Origin: Bythopirellula polymerisocia
GTDB taxonomy: Bacteria; Planctomycetota; Planctomycetia; Pirellulales; Lacipirellulaceae
Reading direction: 5' to 3'
DNA length: 64,000 nt
Assembly: GCF_007860015.1 (NCBI RefSeq)
Contig: NZ_SJPS01000003.1
Span: forward strand, 248,001-312,000
In this document: positions 1 through 8,474 of the stretch, piece after piece
Numbering within the stretch: position 1 is the first letter of the stretch
How the letters are laid out: every line of letters starts with the position of its first letter
The notes under the pieces: model-generated
Told to the model about the DNA's origin: nothing
Databases searched by the model: none
The model's input: the letters and a program-made list of their open reading frames with translations, nothing else
Program-made: the position numbers and the translations under genes

Positions 1-1018
1 CAACGACACGTGATCTCAACAGCTGATCGTTGTTCGTGCCGAAATCCTCAGCAATTAACACCGCAAGACACTCATCACTTTTGTGCGACGTTGTGTCAGT
101 ACGATCCTTGTTGCGAAACTGGATCGGGACAGCAACCAAGCGGCGGGCATGCGAGCTATCCAGATGCTCTTGTAGCGCGTCTCCCACCGCAGTCGGCAGG
201 TCGGCAACTGCTTTCGATGAATCGAAGTAATCTATGGGTTCGCTCCACTGGGCCGTCACTCGGGCGAGATTTTCCAACTGCTTGACAGCTTCGGCCCGGG
301 ACTCAAAACGCTCTGTACCACTGGCAGACTGCAAATGCCATTTCGTACTCTTACGGAGTACCAAGCTCACGCGATCCACCCCCAGAAACCGGCGCCCCTC
401 GTTGGTAATGTTGTACGCTAACCCAGTGAGGTTCTCGCCGGCTTGTATCCGCCGAATGAGATTTAGCACTTCGGCATGGCTGGCATGCTCACTGCGCAGA
501 TTGCGGAGTTCCTCATGCGTATGAAACTCGGCAGCCACTTGGCACACCGTGGCGAGGAATTCCTCCCAACCATGCTGCACTGCAGGACTGCATCCGCTCC
601 GGAGGAACAGTTCGACAATCGCGCGAGGACGCTTGGAAGCTTCCGTTTGAGTGTCTGCGTCATGCACAGCCCCGAGCAAGAGAACCGTGTCAGCAGGAGA
701 TTCCCGTCCCTCTGGCAAGAGGACTTGCGGCCGATCCCAGCTAGCAGAATTCTGTAACAGTCTTAGGTTTTCGGCCTGATTGTCATTCAGAAAGTGCTCG
801 CTGTTGATTTGCTGGCTGAGTTGCCAATTGCTGCGGAGTCCGGGCAGCCAGATCGCACCCCCACGTGCGGCAAGCGTCGCCACACAACCTGCTAGCAGTT
901 TTCGGTAGAAAGCATCCGACTCGATTGGCGCACGCGCAAGTTCGTGGAGGTTCGCGAGGAAATCCTCCACCTGCTGCCAACTATCGTGAGTGGTTTCGTA
1001 GGGTTCGAGTGTGCTCAT
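1..1018 (-). CDS. GAF-domain protein, C-terminus cut by window edge
   Basis: An open minus-strand frame runs from an ATG at 1018 off the left edge without a stop, giving at least 339 residues. GAAAGG lies just upstream of the ATG as a ribosome site. The stretch around residues 200-340 reads like a GAF sensor domain (LAYNITNEGRRFLGVDRVSL, then an alternating strand/helix pattern). No signal peptide or membrane segment is seen in this part. It is divergent from a TolC-like outer-membrane gene. In planctomycetes, GAF segments are found at the front of large HlyD-type membrane-fusion proteins, so the missing part may hold a lipoyl/HlyD region; that is inference from context only. It could equally be a GAF signalling protein. 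Confidence 0.7.
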   Translation of the reverse strand, partial: MSTLEPYETTHDSWQQVEDFLANLHELARAPIESDAFYRKLLAGCVATLAARGGAIWLPGLRSNWQLSQQINSEHFLNDNQAENLRLLQNSASWDRPQVLLPEGRESPADTVLLLGAVHDADTQTEASKRPRAIVELFLRSGCSPAVQHGWEEFLATVCQVAAEFHTHEELRNLRSEHASHAEVLNLIRRIQAGENLTGLAYNITNEGRRFLGVDRVSLVLRKSTKWHLQSASGTERFESRAEAVKQLENLARVTAQWSEPIDYFDSSKAVADLPTAVGDALQEHLDSSHARRLVAVPIQFRNKDRTDTTSHKSDECLAVLIAEDFGTNNDQLLRSRVV

Positions 1019-1263
1019 CACCTTTCAGTATATGCAGGACGGAGGATTTCTTTCGCGGATGAGTCCTCAGATCAGAGAACTTCCTGCTGATATTTTGTGA
1101 GACCTGCCGACATTGGCAAACTGCGCAAGCTTTGCGGTTGGTGCGGGAAATCATGGTTGTGTCGCTTCTAACACGCCGAAAGACTCACTAAGACCACCCG
1201 CTGGGGTAGGTGCATTGCACCGTTTGTAGAGAATTCCGCCTCGTCAGAACGGCAACTGATCGC

Positions 1264-3468
1264 ATGTCAATTTTTTTCCGCTCGCAATTGGCCCTAATTC
1301 CGCTCTGCCTGCTGGCAGTGCTGGCGGGATGCCGTTCACGGCGAGATTGCACATTCAAGGCCACCGTCTCGGACGATTGCTATCGAGCTGTTGCAACGGA
1401 GATTGAGTATCCCGTGACCCAGTGCAGCAGCATGAGCGAGGATTGGGCCACCTTGGAGCCCTTGTCACTCACGAGTACAGAGCAGCCTGATTACTGGGAC
1501 GTGAAGCTTGAGAATGTTGTGCAAATGGCACTCTCCCAGTCCAAGGTCTTCCGCGATTTGGGGGGCGTTTTACTGCGTGCTCCCGCGACGGTCGAGACCT
1601 ACTGGGACCCCGCGATTCGTGAGACTGACCCACGTTTTGGTGTCGACGCCGCGCTGAGTGCCTTCGATGCACAGTTTTCGACAAGTATCTATGGCGAAAA
1701 GAACGACCGAGCACTCAACAACGAATTCTTCGGCGGCGGCACGCGTTTGTTGAACCAGGATGCCATCGTGTTTCAGTCCCAGATAGCAAAACAGGCCGTC
1801 ACTGGCACCAAGTTCGCCTTCCGTCACAACATCGACTACGACGCCAATAACGCGCCGAGCAATCTATTCCCCAGTGCCTGGAATGTGAATTTCGAAACTG
1901 AATTTCGCCATCCGCTGCTCCAAGGCAATGGAATGGAATATAACCGCATCGCAGGTCCTACGAACATCCCTGGTTTATACAATGGCGTGTTGATTGCCAG
2001 GGTGAACACCGACATCGAGTTGGCGGAATTTGAAATCGGCGTACGCGATCTTGTGAGCAATATCGAAAACGCCTACTGGGATCTCTACTACGCCTACCGT
2101 GATCTGGAAACCAAGGTTGCCGCGCGTGATGCGGCCCTGGAAACCTGGCGTCGGATTCATGCCTTATACGAGTCAGGCCGCCGTGGCGGCGAGGCGGAGA
2201 AAGAAGCCCAAGCCCGCGAGCAATTCTTTCGTTTCCAGGAAGAAGTACAGAATGCACTAAGTGGCCTGCTTATCGATGGTACCCGTACCGATAACGGCAG
2301 TGGTGGTGGCACCTTCCGCGGCAACGGTGGCGTGCAAGTCGCGGAGCGACGTTTGCGCCGTTTGATCGGTTTACCGCCAAGTGACGGGCGACTCTTGCGT
2401 CCTGCCGATGAACCACTTACAGCCCCCGTCGATTTTGATTGGACCGAGTCCACTCGCGAAGCGGTCCTCCGCCGGGCTGAATTGCGACGTCAGCGATTCG
2501 AAACCCGTCGGTTCGAGCTCGAATCGATTGCCAGTCGAAATCACCTGCTGCCTCAGTTAGACACCGTCGGCCGCTATCGCTGGCGTGGGTTTGGCAATGA
2601 CCTCCTGGATCCCGATAACAATGGCGTGGGTCCATTTGACAATGCCTACAACAATCTCACGGGTGGTGATTTCCAGGAATGGCAACTGGGTGTGGAACTG
2701 AATGTGCCCCTCGGCTATCGACGCGGCTACGCTGCGGTGAAAAATGCCGAACTGCAACTCTGCCGGGCAAGGGCCTTGTTGCGTGAGCAGGAACATCAGG
2801 TGCTACACAATCTGGCTGGCGCAGTCGCTGAATTAAAGCGGGCCTACGTGGTTTCGCAAACGACATTCAACCGGCTCGATGCCGCACGGCAACAACTGGC
2901 GGCAGTCCAAGCCGCGTTCAACGCGGACAAAGCTCCACTTGATTTACTACTTGAAGCCCAGCGTCAGCTGGCCAACTCGGAGACCCGCTACTTCCGCTCG
3001 CTGGCTGAATACGCCGTGGCGGTGAAAAACGTACACTACGCTAAAGGGACGCTACTCGATTACGACGGCGTCTACCTAAGTGAGGGAGGTTGGCCCATGG
3101 CCGCCTATCAAGATGCCGCCGTACGTGAGAGTCTTCGTGGTCGACCGAGGGAAATCAATTATGCTTCATCCTTTGCTCCACGAGTAGCTTACGGGCCCTA
3201 CGAGCAACGGATCGATAGCGTGCATCAACTCCCAGCTTCCACTGAAGAAAAGTCTTTCGAGAGTGAATTGCCGCCTGAGCCAAACCCCGCAGACCTGCAA
3301 ACATCTGTGCCAATTTGGAAGCCAAATGTAGCTGCGGAGCCGATTCCCACCGGCCCAGAAAACGGTGCCACACTGGCCGGTCATTCAGAGCCAGATGCGC
3401 AGGTCGATCCGGTGAGCTTCTCAGAAGTCACGATGCAATCGCTGCCGGAAGTGGGAGAGCAGCATTAA
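1264..3468 (+). CDS. TolC-family outer membrane efflux lipoprotein
   Basis: A 734-residue protein likely forming the outer-membrane exit duct of an efflux or type I secretion system. The chosen ATG starts a lipoprotein signal peptide with lipobox LAGC, putting the lipid-modified Cys at residue 23; an upstream GTG at 1210 would add 18 unlikely residues. Two long helical regions with tandem similarity follow, including the NIENAYWDLYYAYRDLETK and NLAGAVAELKRAYVVSQTTF helices typical of outer membrane efflux proteins. The protein is longer than TolC (about 490 residues) because of a glycine-rich insert near residue 340 and a proline-rich, low-complexity tail after about residue 620. The divergent neighbour at 1-1018 is a possible partner. 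Confidence 0.88.
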   Translation: MSIFFRSQLALIPLCLLAVLAGCRSRRDCTFKATVSDDCYRAVATEIEYPVTQCSSMSEDWATLEPLSLTSTEQPDYWDVKLENVVQMALSQSKVFRDLGGVLLRAPATVETYWDPAIRETDPRFGVDAALSAFDAQFSTSIYGEKNDRALNNEFFGGGTRLLNQDAIVFQSQIAKQAVTGTKFAFRHNIDYDANNAPSNLFPSAWNVNFETEFRHPLLQGNGMEYNRIAGPTNIPGLYNGVLIARVNTDIELAEFEIGVRDLVSNIENAYWDLYYAYRDLETKVAARDAALETWRRIHALYESGRRGGEAEKEAQAREQFFRFQEEVQNALSGLLIDGTRTDNGSGGGTFRGNGGVQVAERRLRRLIGLPPSDGRLLRPADEPLTAPVDFDWTESTREAVLRRAELRRQRFETRRFELESIASRNHLLPQLDTVGRYRWRGFGNDLLDPDNNGVGPFDNAYNNLTGGDFQEWQLGVELNVPLGYRRGYAAVKNAELQLCRARALLREQEHQVLHNLAGAVAELKRAYVVSQTTFNRLDAARQQLAAVQAAFNADKAPLDLLLEAQRQLANSETRYFRSLAEYAVAVKNVHYAKGTLLDYDGVYLSEGGWPMAAYQDAAVRESLRGRPREINYASSFAPRVAYGPYEQRIDSVHQLPASTEEKSFESELPPEPNPADLQTSVPIWKPNVAAEPIPTGPENGATLAGHSEPDAQVDPVSFSEVTMQSLPEVGEQH

Positions 3469-3519
3469 AATGCTTCTAAGTTGAGAGATCGCTCTAACGC
3501 TTCGTATATTGTCCATCGG

Positions 3520-4425
3520 TCACAACGCACTGGTATCAACCACTTGCCCATCGGCAATCGTCGATAGATGCCGAAAGGTCTGTTTGTCGATCGATGTGTT
3601 AACGGCAGAGACATGACCATCGAGGAAGGCAAAATGAACTATTTGGCTGTGTTCGCTGCCGAATTTCGTATTGTCCGGGTCATTGCGATCAGACGCCAAC
3701 CCATTTTGTGTTCCCGCTAGAATTGCTAACGGATTATCCGCCGCAAAGAAAGCCGTGTCTCCCTTGTCGTGATCTTCGAGACCCGGTTCAGAGTCGACTT
3801 CGGCAGGAATATGTCGCTCGCCGATGGCAAACGTTTGCGACAAACCATCGATCACTTGCTGTGCCTTGATTTTCGAAAAAGTAAACATAGGACCAACAAC
3901 AGCACCGATGTCAGGAGTCTCTTCCCAATCTTTGTCAGTGGTACCCCAGTGGTAGTCGAGACCGGCATTGGCAGCGTAATCTCCTCCTGCCGCAACATCT
4001 TGAACCGTCGAGGGGCTGTCATTGTTGTCGAAATCACGATCGGCATTGGGCTCTCGCCGCGTCGGACAATAAAAAGTCTCGACGGGAGTTCTCATCGCCT
4101 GCGCGTTCCGCTCGTCAAATACTGGCGCTTCTTTCACGAAAGAATCATAAACATTTCCCTGCTCAATGAATGGCAACATATGAAATGCCCAAGAGACACC
4201 TTGCTGCCAGTGCGTTTCACGACCCATCGTATAGTGTTGCTTTGTGTCATGATACAGCTGCTCGGAAAGCATCATTTGCTTGAGATTATTCACGCACTGG
4301 GAACGGCGCCCAGATTCGCGTGCGGCCTGAATCGCTGGCAACAATAGACCAACGAGCGTACCGATGATGGCAATCACAACAAGCAATTCAACTAGGGTAA
4401 AGCCAGATTTTTGCGCAGGTCTCAT
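3520..4425 (-). CDS. DUF1559 domain protein with prepilin-like N-terminus
   Basis: A 301-residue member of the planctomycete-expanded DUF1559 family. The N-terminus carries a type IV prepilin-like methylation motif ([10 protein letters not shown], residues 8-17) followed by one hydrophobic helix, then the conserved [14 protein letters not shown] segment. The C-terminus has the family's characteristic DG motif ([12 protein letters not shown]). The family is thought to be exported or assembled through a pseudopilus-like route; its function is unknown. AAGGTGATTCT precedes the ATG as ribosome site. It converges with the TolC gene across only 51 bp and has no obvious operon partner. Confidence 0.9.
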   Translation of the reverse strand: MRPAQKSGFTLVELLVVIAIIGTLVGLLLPAIQAARESGRRSQCVNNLKQMMLSEQLYHDTKQHYTMGRETHWQQGVSWAFHMLPFIEQGNVYDSFVKEAPVFDERNAQAMRTPVETFYCPTRREPNADRDFDNNDSPSTVQDVAAGGDYAANAGLDYHWGTTDKDWEETPDIGAVVGPMFTFSKIKAQQVIDGLSQTFAIGERHIPAEVDSEPGLEDHDKGDTAFFAADNPLAILAGTQNGLASDRNDPDNTKFGSEHSQIVHFAFLDGHVSAVNTSIDKQTFRHLSTIADGQVVDTSAL

Positions 4426-4767
4426 AGAATCACCTTAGGGTATAAAGGTACAGGTTCAAGGCAGAGTCTTCGCGATAGCGAAGCGATCAAACTTTGGCAG
4501 GAAAAAAAACGGTGGGATTGGGGGCGGAGGAAGAAAACTTGCGATGGTAACATGTCTTCGGCGCTAATTTTAGTTGGCGTGCGCCGCCGATGTCAACATT
4601 GTTCTGATAAGAATTGCGATAAGATTTCAAGTGGTAATAGGCACTACCGATTTATTCACATGCTAGCAAGACAATTGATCGCCACACACAAGAAAGTCTT
4701 CATGATTCCGCTGGAAAGCGAAGAAAACCTCGCATTGATTGCGCGGACTTGCAGCACTTGAAAACCG
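4426..4767. other. Intergenic region, 342 bp
   Basis: This gap lies between two minus-strand genes and should hold the promoter of the DUF1559 gene. A plus-strand open frame across it has unconvincing composition and no ribosome site. No hairpin or repeat stood out. Confidence 0.5.
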
Positions 4768-6852
4768 TTAACGCACCTTACACGCCTGCAGTTCGCCTGC
4801 TAGATACTCGGCCAATTCTTTCGGTGAGGGACAACTCCAAATCACCATCGGAGGAGATTGCAAACCAAGTACCTGGTCTAGTTCCTGACTTACTTCTACG
4901 GCCGTTAGCGAGTCGATTCCCAATTCAGCAAATGGGGTTTCCGGCTGCATCGAGCCCGGCTGAATATTGGTGCGATTGGCGAGCCATACGACTAACCAAT
5001 CCTGCAACTGGGATTGGAGTTGCTCGGAACTCATATTGGCAGCATTGGAAAGAAAATCAGGAGACGCGGATCGTTCCAAACTTGGTTCTGCAGGAAGGTC
5101 GTCTCCTCCACATAGACGATTAGTCCACTGGGCGGTGATGGCAAGTTCGTTATTCAGAAATTGCTCGCGACACTTTTGCCTTTGCACCTTGCCGCTAGAG
5201 GTGATGGGTAGACTTGCAGGACGAATTAGCACAATCGCATGGGGGTCAATCTCATGCTCCTCGACGATGGCAGTGCGGATCGCATGCATCATGGCCTCGT
5301 GGTCGGAATTACGGAATTCTCGCCGCCATTGGAACACCAGCACCAATTGCTCCTGCCGATTAACTTCGACAGCAAACGCTGCACCCATGTCCACAGCCTC
5401 GTGAGACTGCTGAGCCGTTCGTTCCAGGTCCTGTGGATAGTGATTTCGGCCGCGCACGATGATCACATCCTTCAGGCGGCCCGTGACGTAAAGCTCACCC
5501 TCGTAATTGAACCCCAAATCGCCCGTGCGGAGATACTCACCTTCTCCATTATCTGCCAGCCTAGCGCGAAAAGTTGCGTCGTTGGTCAAATCTTGGTTCC
5601 AGTAGCCCCGGGCAACCGAGCCTCCCCGCACCCAGATCTCACCGACTTGGTTTTCGTCACAGGACATCAGCGATACCGGGTCCACGATTCGGCATGTAAG
5701 TCCCTCGCAGATGGGGCCGCATCCGACCAGGGCTTGGCTGTTTCCGTTGCGTTCAGCGAGGCTGACGACTCGATGCTCTCGCTTGGCATTTCGGTCGACA
5801 TGCAATATGCGCGGCCCGTCAGGATGCTGCCCACCGGTCACCAGTAAAGTAGTCTCGGCCATACCATAGCAGGGGAAGAACGCACTGCGACGAAAACCAG
5901 CGGGCTCGAAAGCCGAGGCAAACTCGTCGAGAGTTGAGGGATTTATTGGCTCAGCCCCACAAAAAGCAAGCCGCCAGTGGCTCAGATCCAAGACAGCACG
6001 ATCAGCTTCAGTGGTCTTGCGCACGGCCAGTTCATAGCCAAAATTGGGCGAACCACTGATCGCGGCTTGCTTTTCAGACATGAGCTCTAACCAGCGATGC
6101 GGCCGGCGAAGAAATGTCGCTGGGGCTATCAGCGTGCTCGTCCCCCCTACAAACATTGGAGTGAGAATCGAACCAATCAGTCCCATATCGTGATAGGCAG
6201 GCAGCCAAAAGACTCCCTGCTGATGAACATTCTCTTCCAACGCAAAACCACTTCGGATCGCAGTAAGGTTGTGCAGAATGTTGCCGTGGCTGACCATGAC
6301 GCCGCGAGGATCGGAAGTCGATCCGGAGGTATACTGCAGAAACGCCAGATCCTCAGCACTACGCGAAACTGCTTCGAAGGAACTTTTTTCTGCCGAGGGG
6401 ATCAAGTCGGTCGGTTCCCAGCTCAGTTCACTGATTGCGGGAGACTGTTGCTCCAAGCATATCCCTCCGAGAGAAGAACTATGCGTCAGTACAAGACTTG
6501 GCTGACAGTCCTCGACTATGGAATCCAAGCGGGGAGAAGGACGGCGTGGCTTGGGATAAGTGGCGGGCACAGGGAGGACCCCTGCATAGATACACCCGAG
6601 GAAAGCCGCGATGAATTCCAATCCCGGCGGATAGACCAACAGGACCCGATCACCAAGGTTTACCCGCCGCACAAGCCAGCTACCCAAGGTCCGTGACCTT
6701 GCTTCGAGTTCGGCATAGGTCCAACTCTCTTGGTTCCCTTCGTCGTCTTCAAAGACAAATGCTTCCCGCGCGGGATACTGCGAAGCGCGTGTTTGAAGCA
6801 TCTCGGCCAGATTAGTGAATTTCAAAGCGGACTCTATCGAATTTCCATGCAT
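4768..6852 (-). CDS. Fatty-acyl-AMP ligase fused to acyl carrier domain
   Basis: A 694-residue enzyme predicted to activate a fatty acid as acyl-adenylate and load it on its own carrier domain rather than on CoA. The adenylate-forming core has the A3 motif YTSGSTSDPRGVMVSH and the A5-like YGMAETTLLVTGG. The A7/A8 region YLRTGDLG...GRLKDVIIVRGRNHYPQDLE is typical of the FAAL subfamily (FadD32-like). The last 90 residues form a phosphopantetheine-binding domain with FAELGIDSLTAVEVS; the modified Ser is about residue 648. No ketosynthase or peptide synthetase lies nearby, so the acceptor of the acyl chain is unknown. No strong Shine-Dalgarno precedes the ATG, but homology begins almost at once. 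Confidence 0.92.
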   Translation of the reverse strand: MHGNSIESALKFTNLAEMLQTRASQYPAREAFVFEDDEGNQESWTYAELEARSRTLGSWLVRRVNLGDRVLLVYPPGLEFIAAFLGCIYAGVLPVPATYPKPRRPSPRLDSIVEDCQPSLVLTHSSSLGGICLEQQSPAISELSWEPTDLIPSAEKSSFEAVSRSAEDLAFLQYTSGSTSDPRGVMVSHGNILHNLTAIRSGFALEENVHQQGVFWLPAYHDMGLIGSILTPMFVGGTSTLIAPATFLRRPHRWLELMSEKQAAISGSPNFGYELAVRKTTEADRAVLDLSHWRLAFCGAEPINPSTLDEFASAFEPAGFRRSAFFPCYGMAETTLLVTGGQHPDGPRILHVDRNAKREHRVVSLAERNGNSQALVGCGPICEGLTCRIVDPVSLMSCDENQVGEIWVRGGSVARGYWNQDLTNDATFRARLADNGEGEYLRTGDLGFNYEGELYVTGRLKDVIIVRGRNHYPQDLERTAQQSHEAVDMGAAFAVEVNRQEQLVLVFQWRREFRNSDHEAMMHAIRTAIVEEHEIDPHAIVLIRPASLPITSSGKVQRQKCREQFLNNELAITAQWTNRLCGGDDLPAEPSLERSASPDFLSNAANMSSEQLQSQLQDWLVVWLANRTNIQPGSMQPETPFAELGIDSLTAVEVSQELDQVLGLQSPPMVIWSCPSPKELAEYLAGELQACKVR

Positions 6853-7213
6853 ATCAGTTCACTACAGAGAAGCGTGGTTGCTTGCAATCGTTCTCAGGCA
6901 AATTGTTGATTTACTAAATCCATCCGACCAGCCAATTACTCAATCAAGATCCTAATCTGAACACTCTCCCAGGAGAGAGTTTACATCGAAGCAGGCATTT
7001 TGCTTAGTCGAGTTGCTTGGTTGAACGACTAGCTTGAGAAGCTGCTGGCAACGCTGGTAACATAAATTAGCGTCTAATGGCCTTTTCTGGCAACTCTTTG
7101 GCGTTATTCCACAGCAAGAAATCGGGATTTCCAGCGATACAGACGCGGTGATCCGCGAGAATCCTCACAATGATCAGTGTCGCAGAAGCAACGCGACCAA
7201 ATCGATGTCATCC
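6853..7213. other. Intergenic region, 361 bp
   Basis: This stretch lies between two minus-strand genes. The only structure noticed is a short imperfect palindrome at 6963-6980 (CTCTCC facing GGAGAG with almost no loop and no T run), too weak to call a terminator. The promoter of the acyl-AMP ligase gene should be here. Confidence 0.45.
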
Positions 7214-7714
7214 TCATTCATCACTTGGCGGCGTTGGCGGGGGATTCTCTGCCCGATTGACTGCCTGTGCGGGGCGTGCTTGGAGCGGTTGATTATTCAA
7301 GTATAAGACTCCTCGATAGGAAACGGGGGGATCAGTGTCTCGTAGCGAGAATGTCGGCTGCGCTTCGGTAGCAGCAATAACCAATGGTCGGAATTGAGGA
7401 TCGATTACTAACAACTGCCTGGCTACTAGCCGTCCAGCGAGTATATCGTTGTTGATATTGCATACTGTGTTGCCTTTGCCATCCCGCAATTGCAAGGAGC
7501 CTACTCGTTCGGATAATTGTGTGGGGTCGTGGACATTTGCCTCGGTGAAGCCCAATTCCGCCAGCGTGATATCAGGATTCTGCTGATCGACAATCTGCAG
7601 GCTCGCGCAGCGAATCACTTCCGACTCGACCCGCTGCATCAGCTTGTCACGTACGGCTGCCCCCAAGGCAAACATCAACAAGGGATACACGATCCAGCGT
7701 TCTCGTTCAGACAT
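7214..7714 (-). CDS. Hypothetical membrane-anchored protein
   Basis: A 166-residue protein I do not recognise. The N-terminus MSERERWIVYPLLMFALGAAVRD... gives one short hydrophobic segment (about residues 8-22) that may be an uncleaved anchor. The middle (residues 45-125) alternates polar and aliphatic residues as in a beta-rich domain, and the tail is proline-rich and acidic (ENPPPTPPSDE). Planctomycetes encode many such single-anchor proteins of unknown role. It may be co-transcribed with the lipoprotein gene upstream, which has the same strand and a gap of 116 bp. The ATG lacks a clear ribosome site. Confidence 0.75.
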   Translation of the reverse strand: MSERERWIVYPLLMFALGAAVRDKLMQRVESEVIRCASLQIVDQQNPDITLAELGFTEANVHDPTQLSERVGSLQLRDGKGNTVCNINNDILAGRLVARQLLVIDPQFRPLVIAATEAQPTFSLRDTDPPVSYRGVLYLNNQPLQARPAQAVNRAENPPPTPPSDE

Positions 7715-7830
7715 GGTGTGTCACTTTCTCTGTGTTTTGCAGGTCGTTTTTCTTAATCTACGAGTGTGGTGGGCACGGCCCACCAGAATGATAACTTGAT
7801 TTGTATTTTCGTTGCTGGGAGTTGCGTACC

Positions 7831-8358
7831 CTACGGAGCCCGAGAAAAATAAAGCGCACCTAGTTGGCGATCGGCTCCTGACTCGGTGAGCAGGAATCCG
7901 ACGATCGTTCCCGCGCGCTCGTCCATTTCGAGTTCAAAATTGCGCACCTCCGGTGAGCCCTCCTCTGCTTCTGCCGGGGTTACTACCTCGATCATGCAAC
8001 CAGTGGGTGAAGTCTCGATAACACGCCAAGTCGCTGAGATCGCTTCTGACCCGTTGGCTAATGACATCTCGAGGTGTTTGTGATCTACGAAATTGAATCG
8101 GACTTCGACGTCATAGGTTTCCCAATCCGTGACGTCCTTAGCCGAGGCCTTTTGCTGCGAGTCGGCGCTCATTGACGAGCGCTTACCATATTTCTCTGCC
8201 TCACGCTCAGCCCGCCCTGTCGAAGTGTCGGGACGGCCCACCCAGGAGCCAAGTAGTTCACCAGCTATCTGCTGCTGGCAACCTGCGCTGGAGAGCAGAA
8301 GGATCAAGAGAATACTCTTGAGGAAGCAAGAATATCGGCAATGTTGCGATAAAAGCAT
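7831..8358 (-). CDS. Hypothetical lipoprotein
   Basis: A 175-residue protein with a lipoprotein signal peptide: hydrophobic segment LKSILLILLLSSAGC, with the predicted lipid-modified Cys at residue 27. The mature part starts QQQIAGELLGSWVGRPDTS, followed by a charged region and a domain of alternating strands (VEVRFNFVDHKHLEMSLANG, TWRVIETSPTGCMIEVVTP). The GSWVG start and the strand pattern resemble small lipocalin-like or 'TIGR03067-type' planctomycete lipoproteins, a comparison made by eye only. It probably sits in the envelope. Neighbours give no functional hint. Confidence 0.8.
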   Translation of the reverse strand: MLLSQHCRYSCFLKSILLILLLSSAGCQQQIAGELLGSWVGRPDTSTGRAEREAEKYGKRSSMSADSQQKASAKDVTDWETYDVEVRFNFVDHKHLEMSLANGSEAISATWRVIETSPTGCMIEVVTPAEAEEGSPEVRNFELEMDERAGTIVGFLLTESGADRQLGALYFSRAP

Positions 8359-8474
8359 ATGAGGATTTCCGCGGGATAATTAGAATCTAGAACGATGCAC
8401 TCATTGTAGCGGCCCATCTAAGCTCGACCAATGATGATGTATGATGACCGGAAAAATGCGACGAGAAAGCCGCA

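Noticed and set aside
4411..4761. Plus-strand open frame of 116 codons in an intergenic gap
   Set aside because: It lacks a ribosome site, starts inside the DUF1559 gene on the other strand and has a random-looking composition.
6960..6982. Palindrome downstream of the 7214-7714 gene
   Set aside because: The arms mismatch, the loop is only two bases and there is no T run, so a terminator is not supported.
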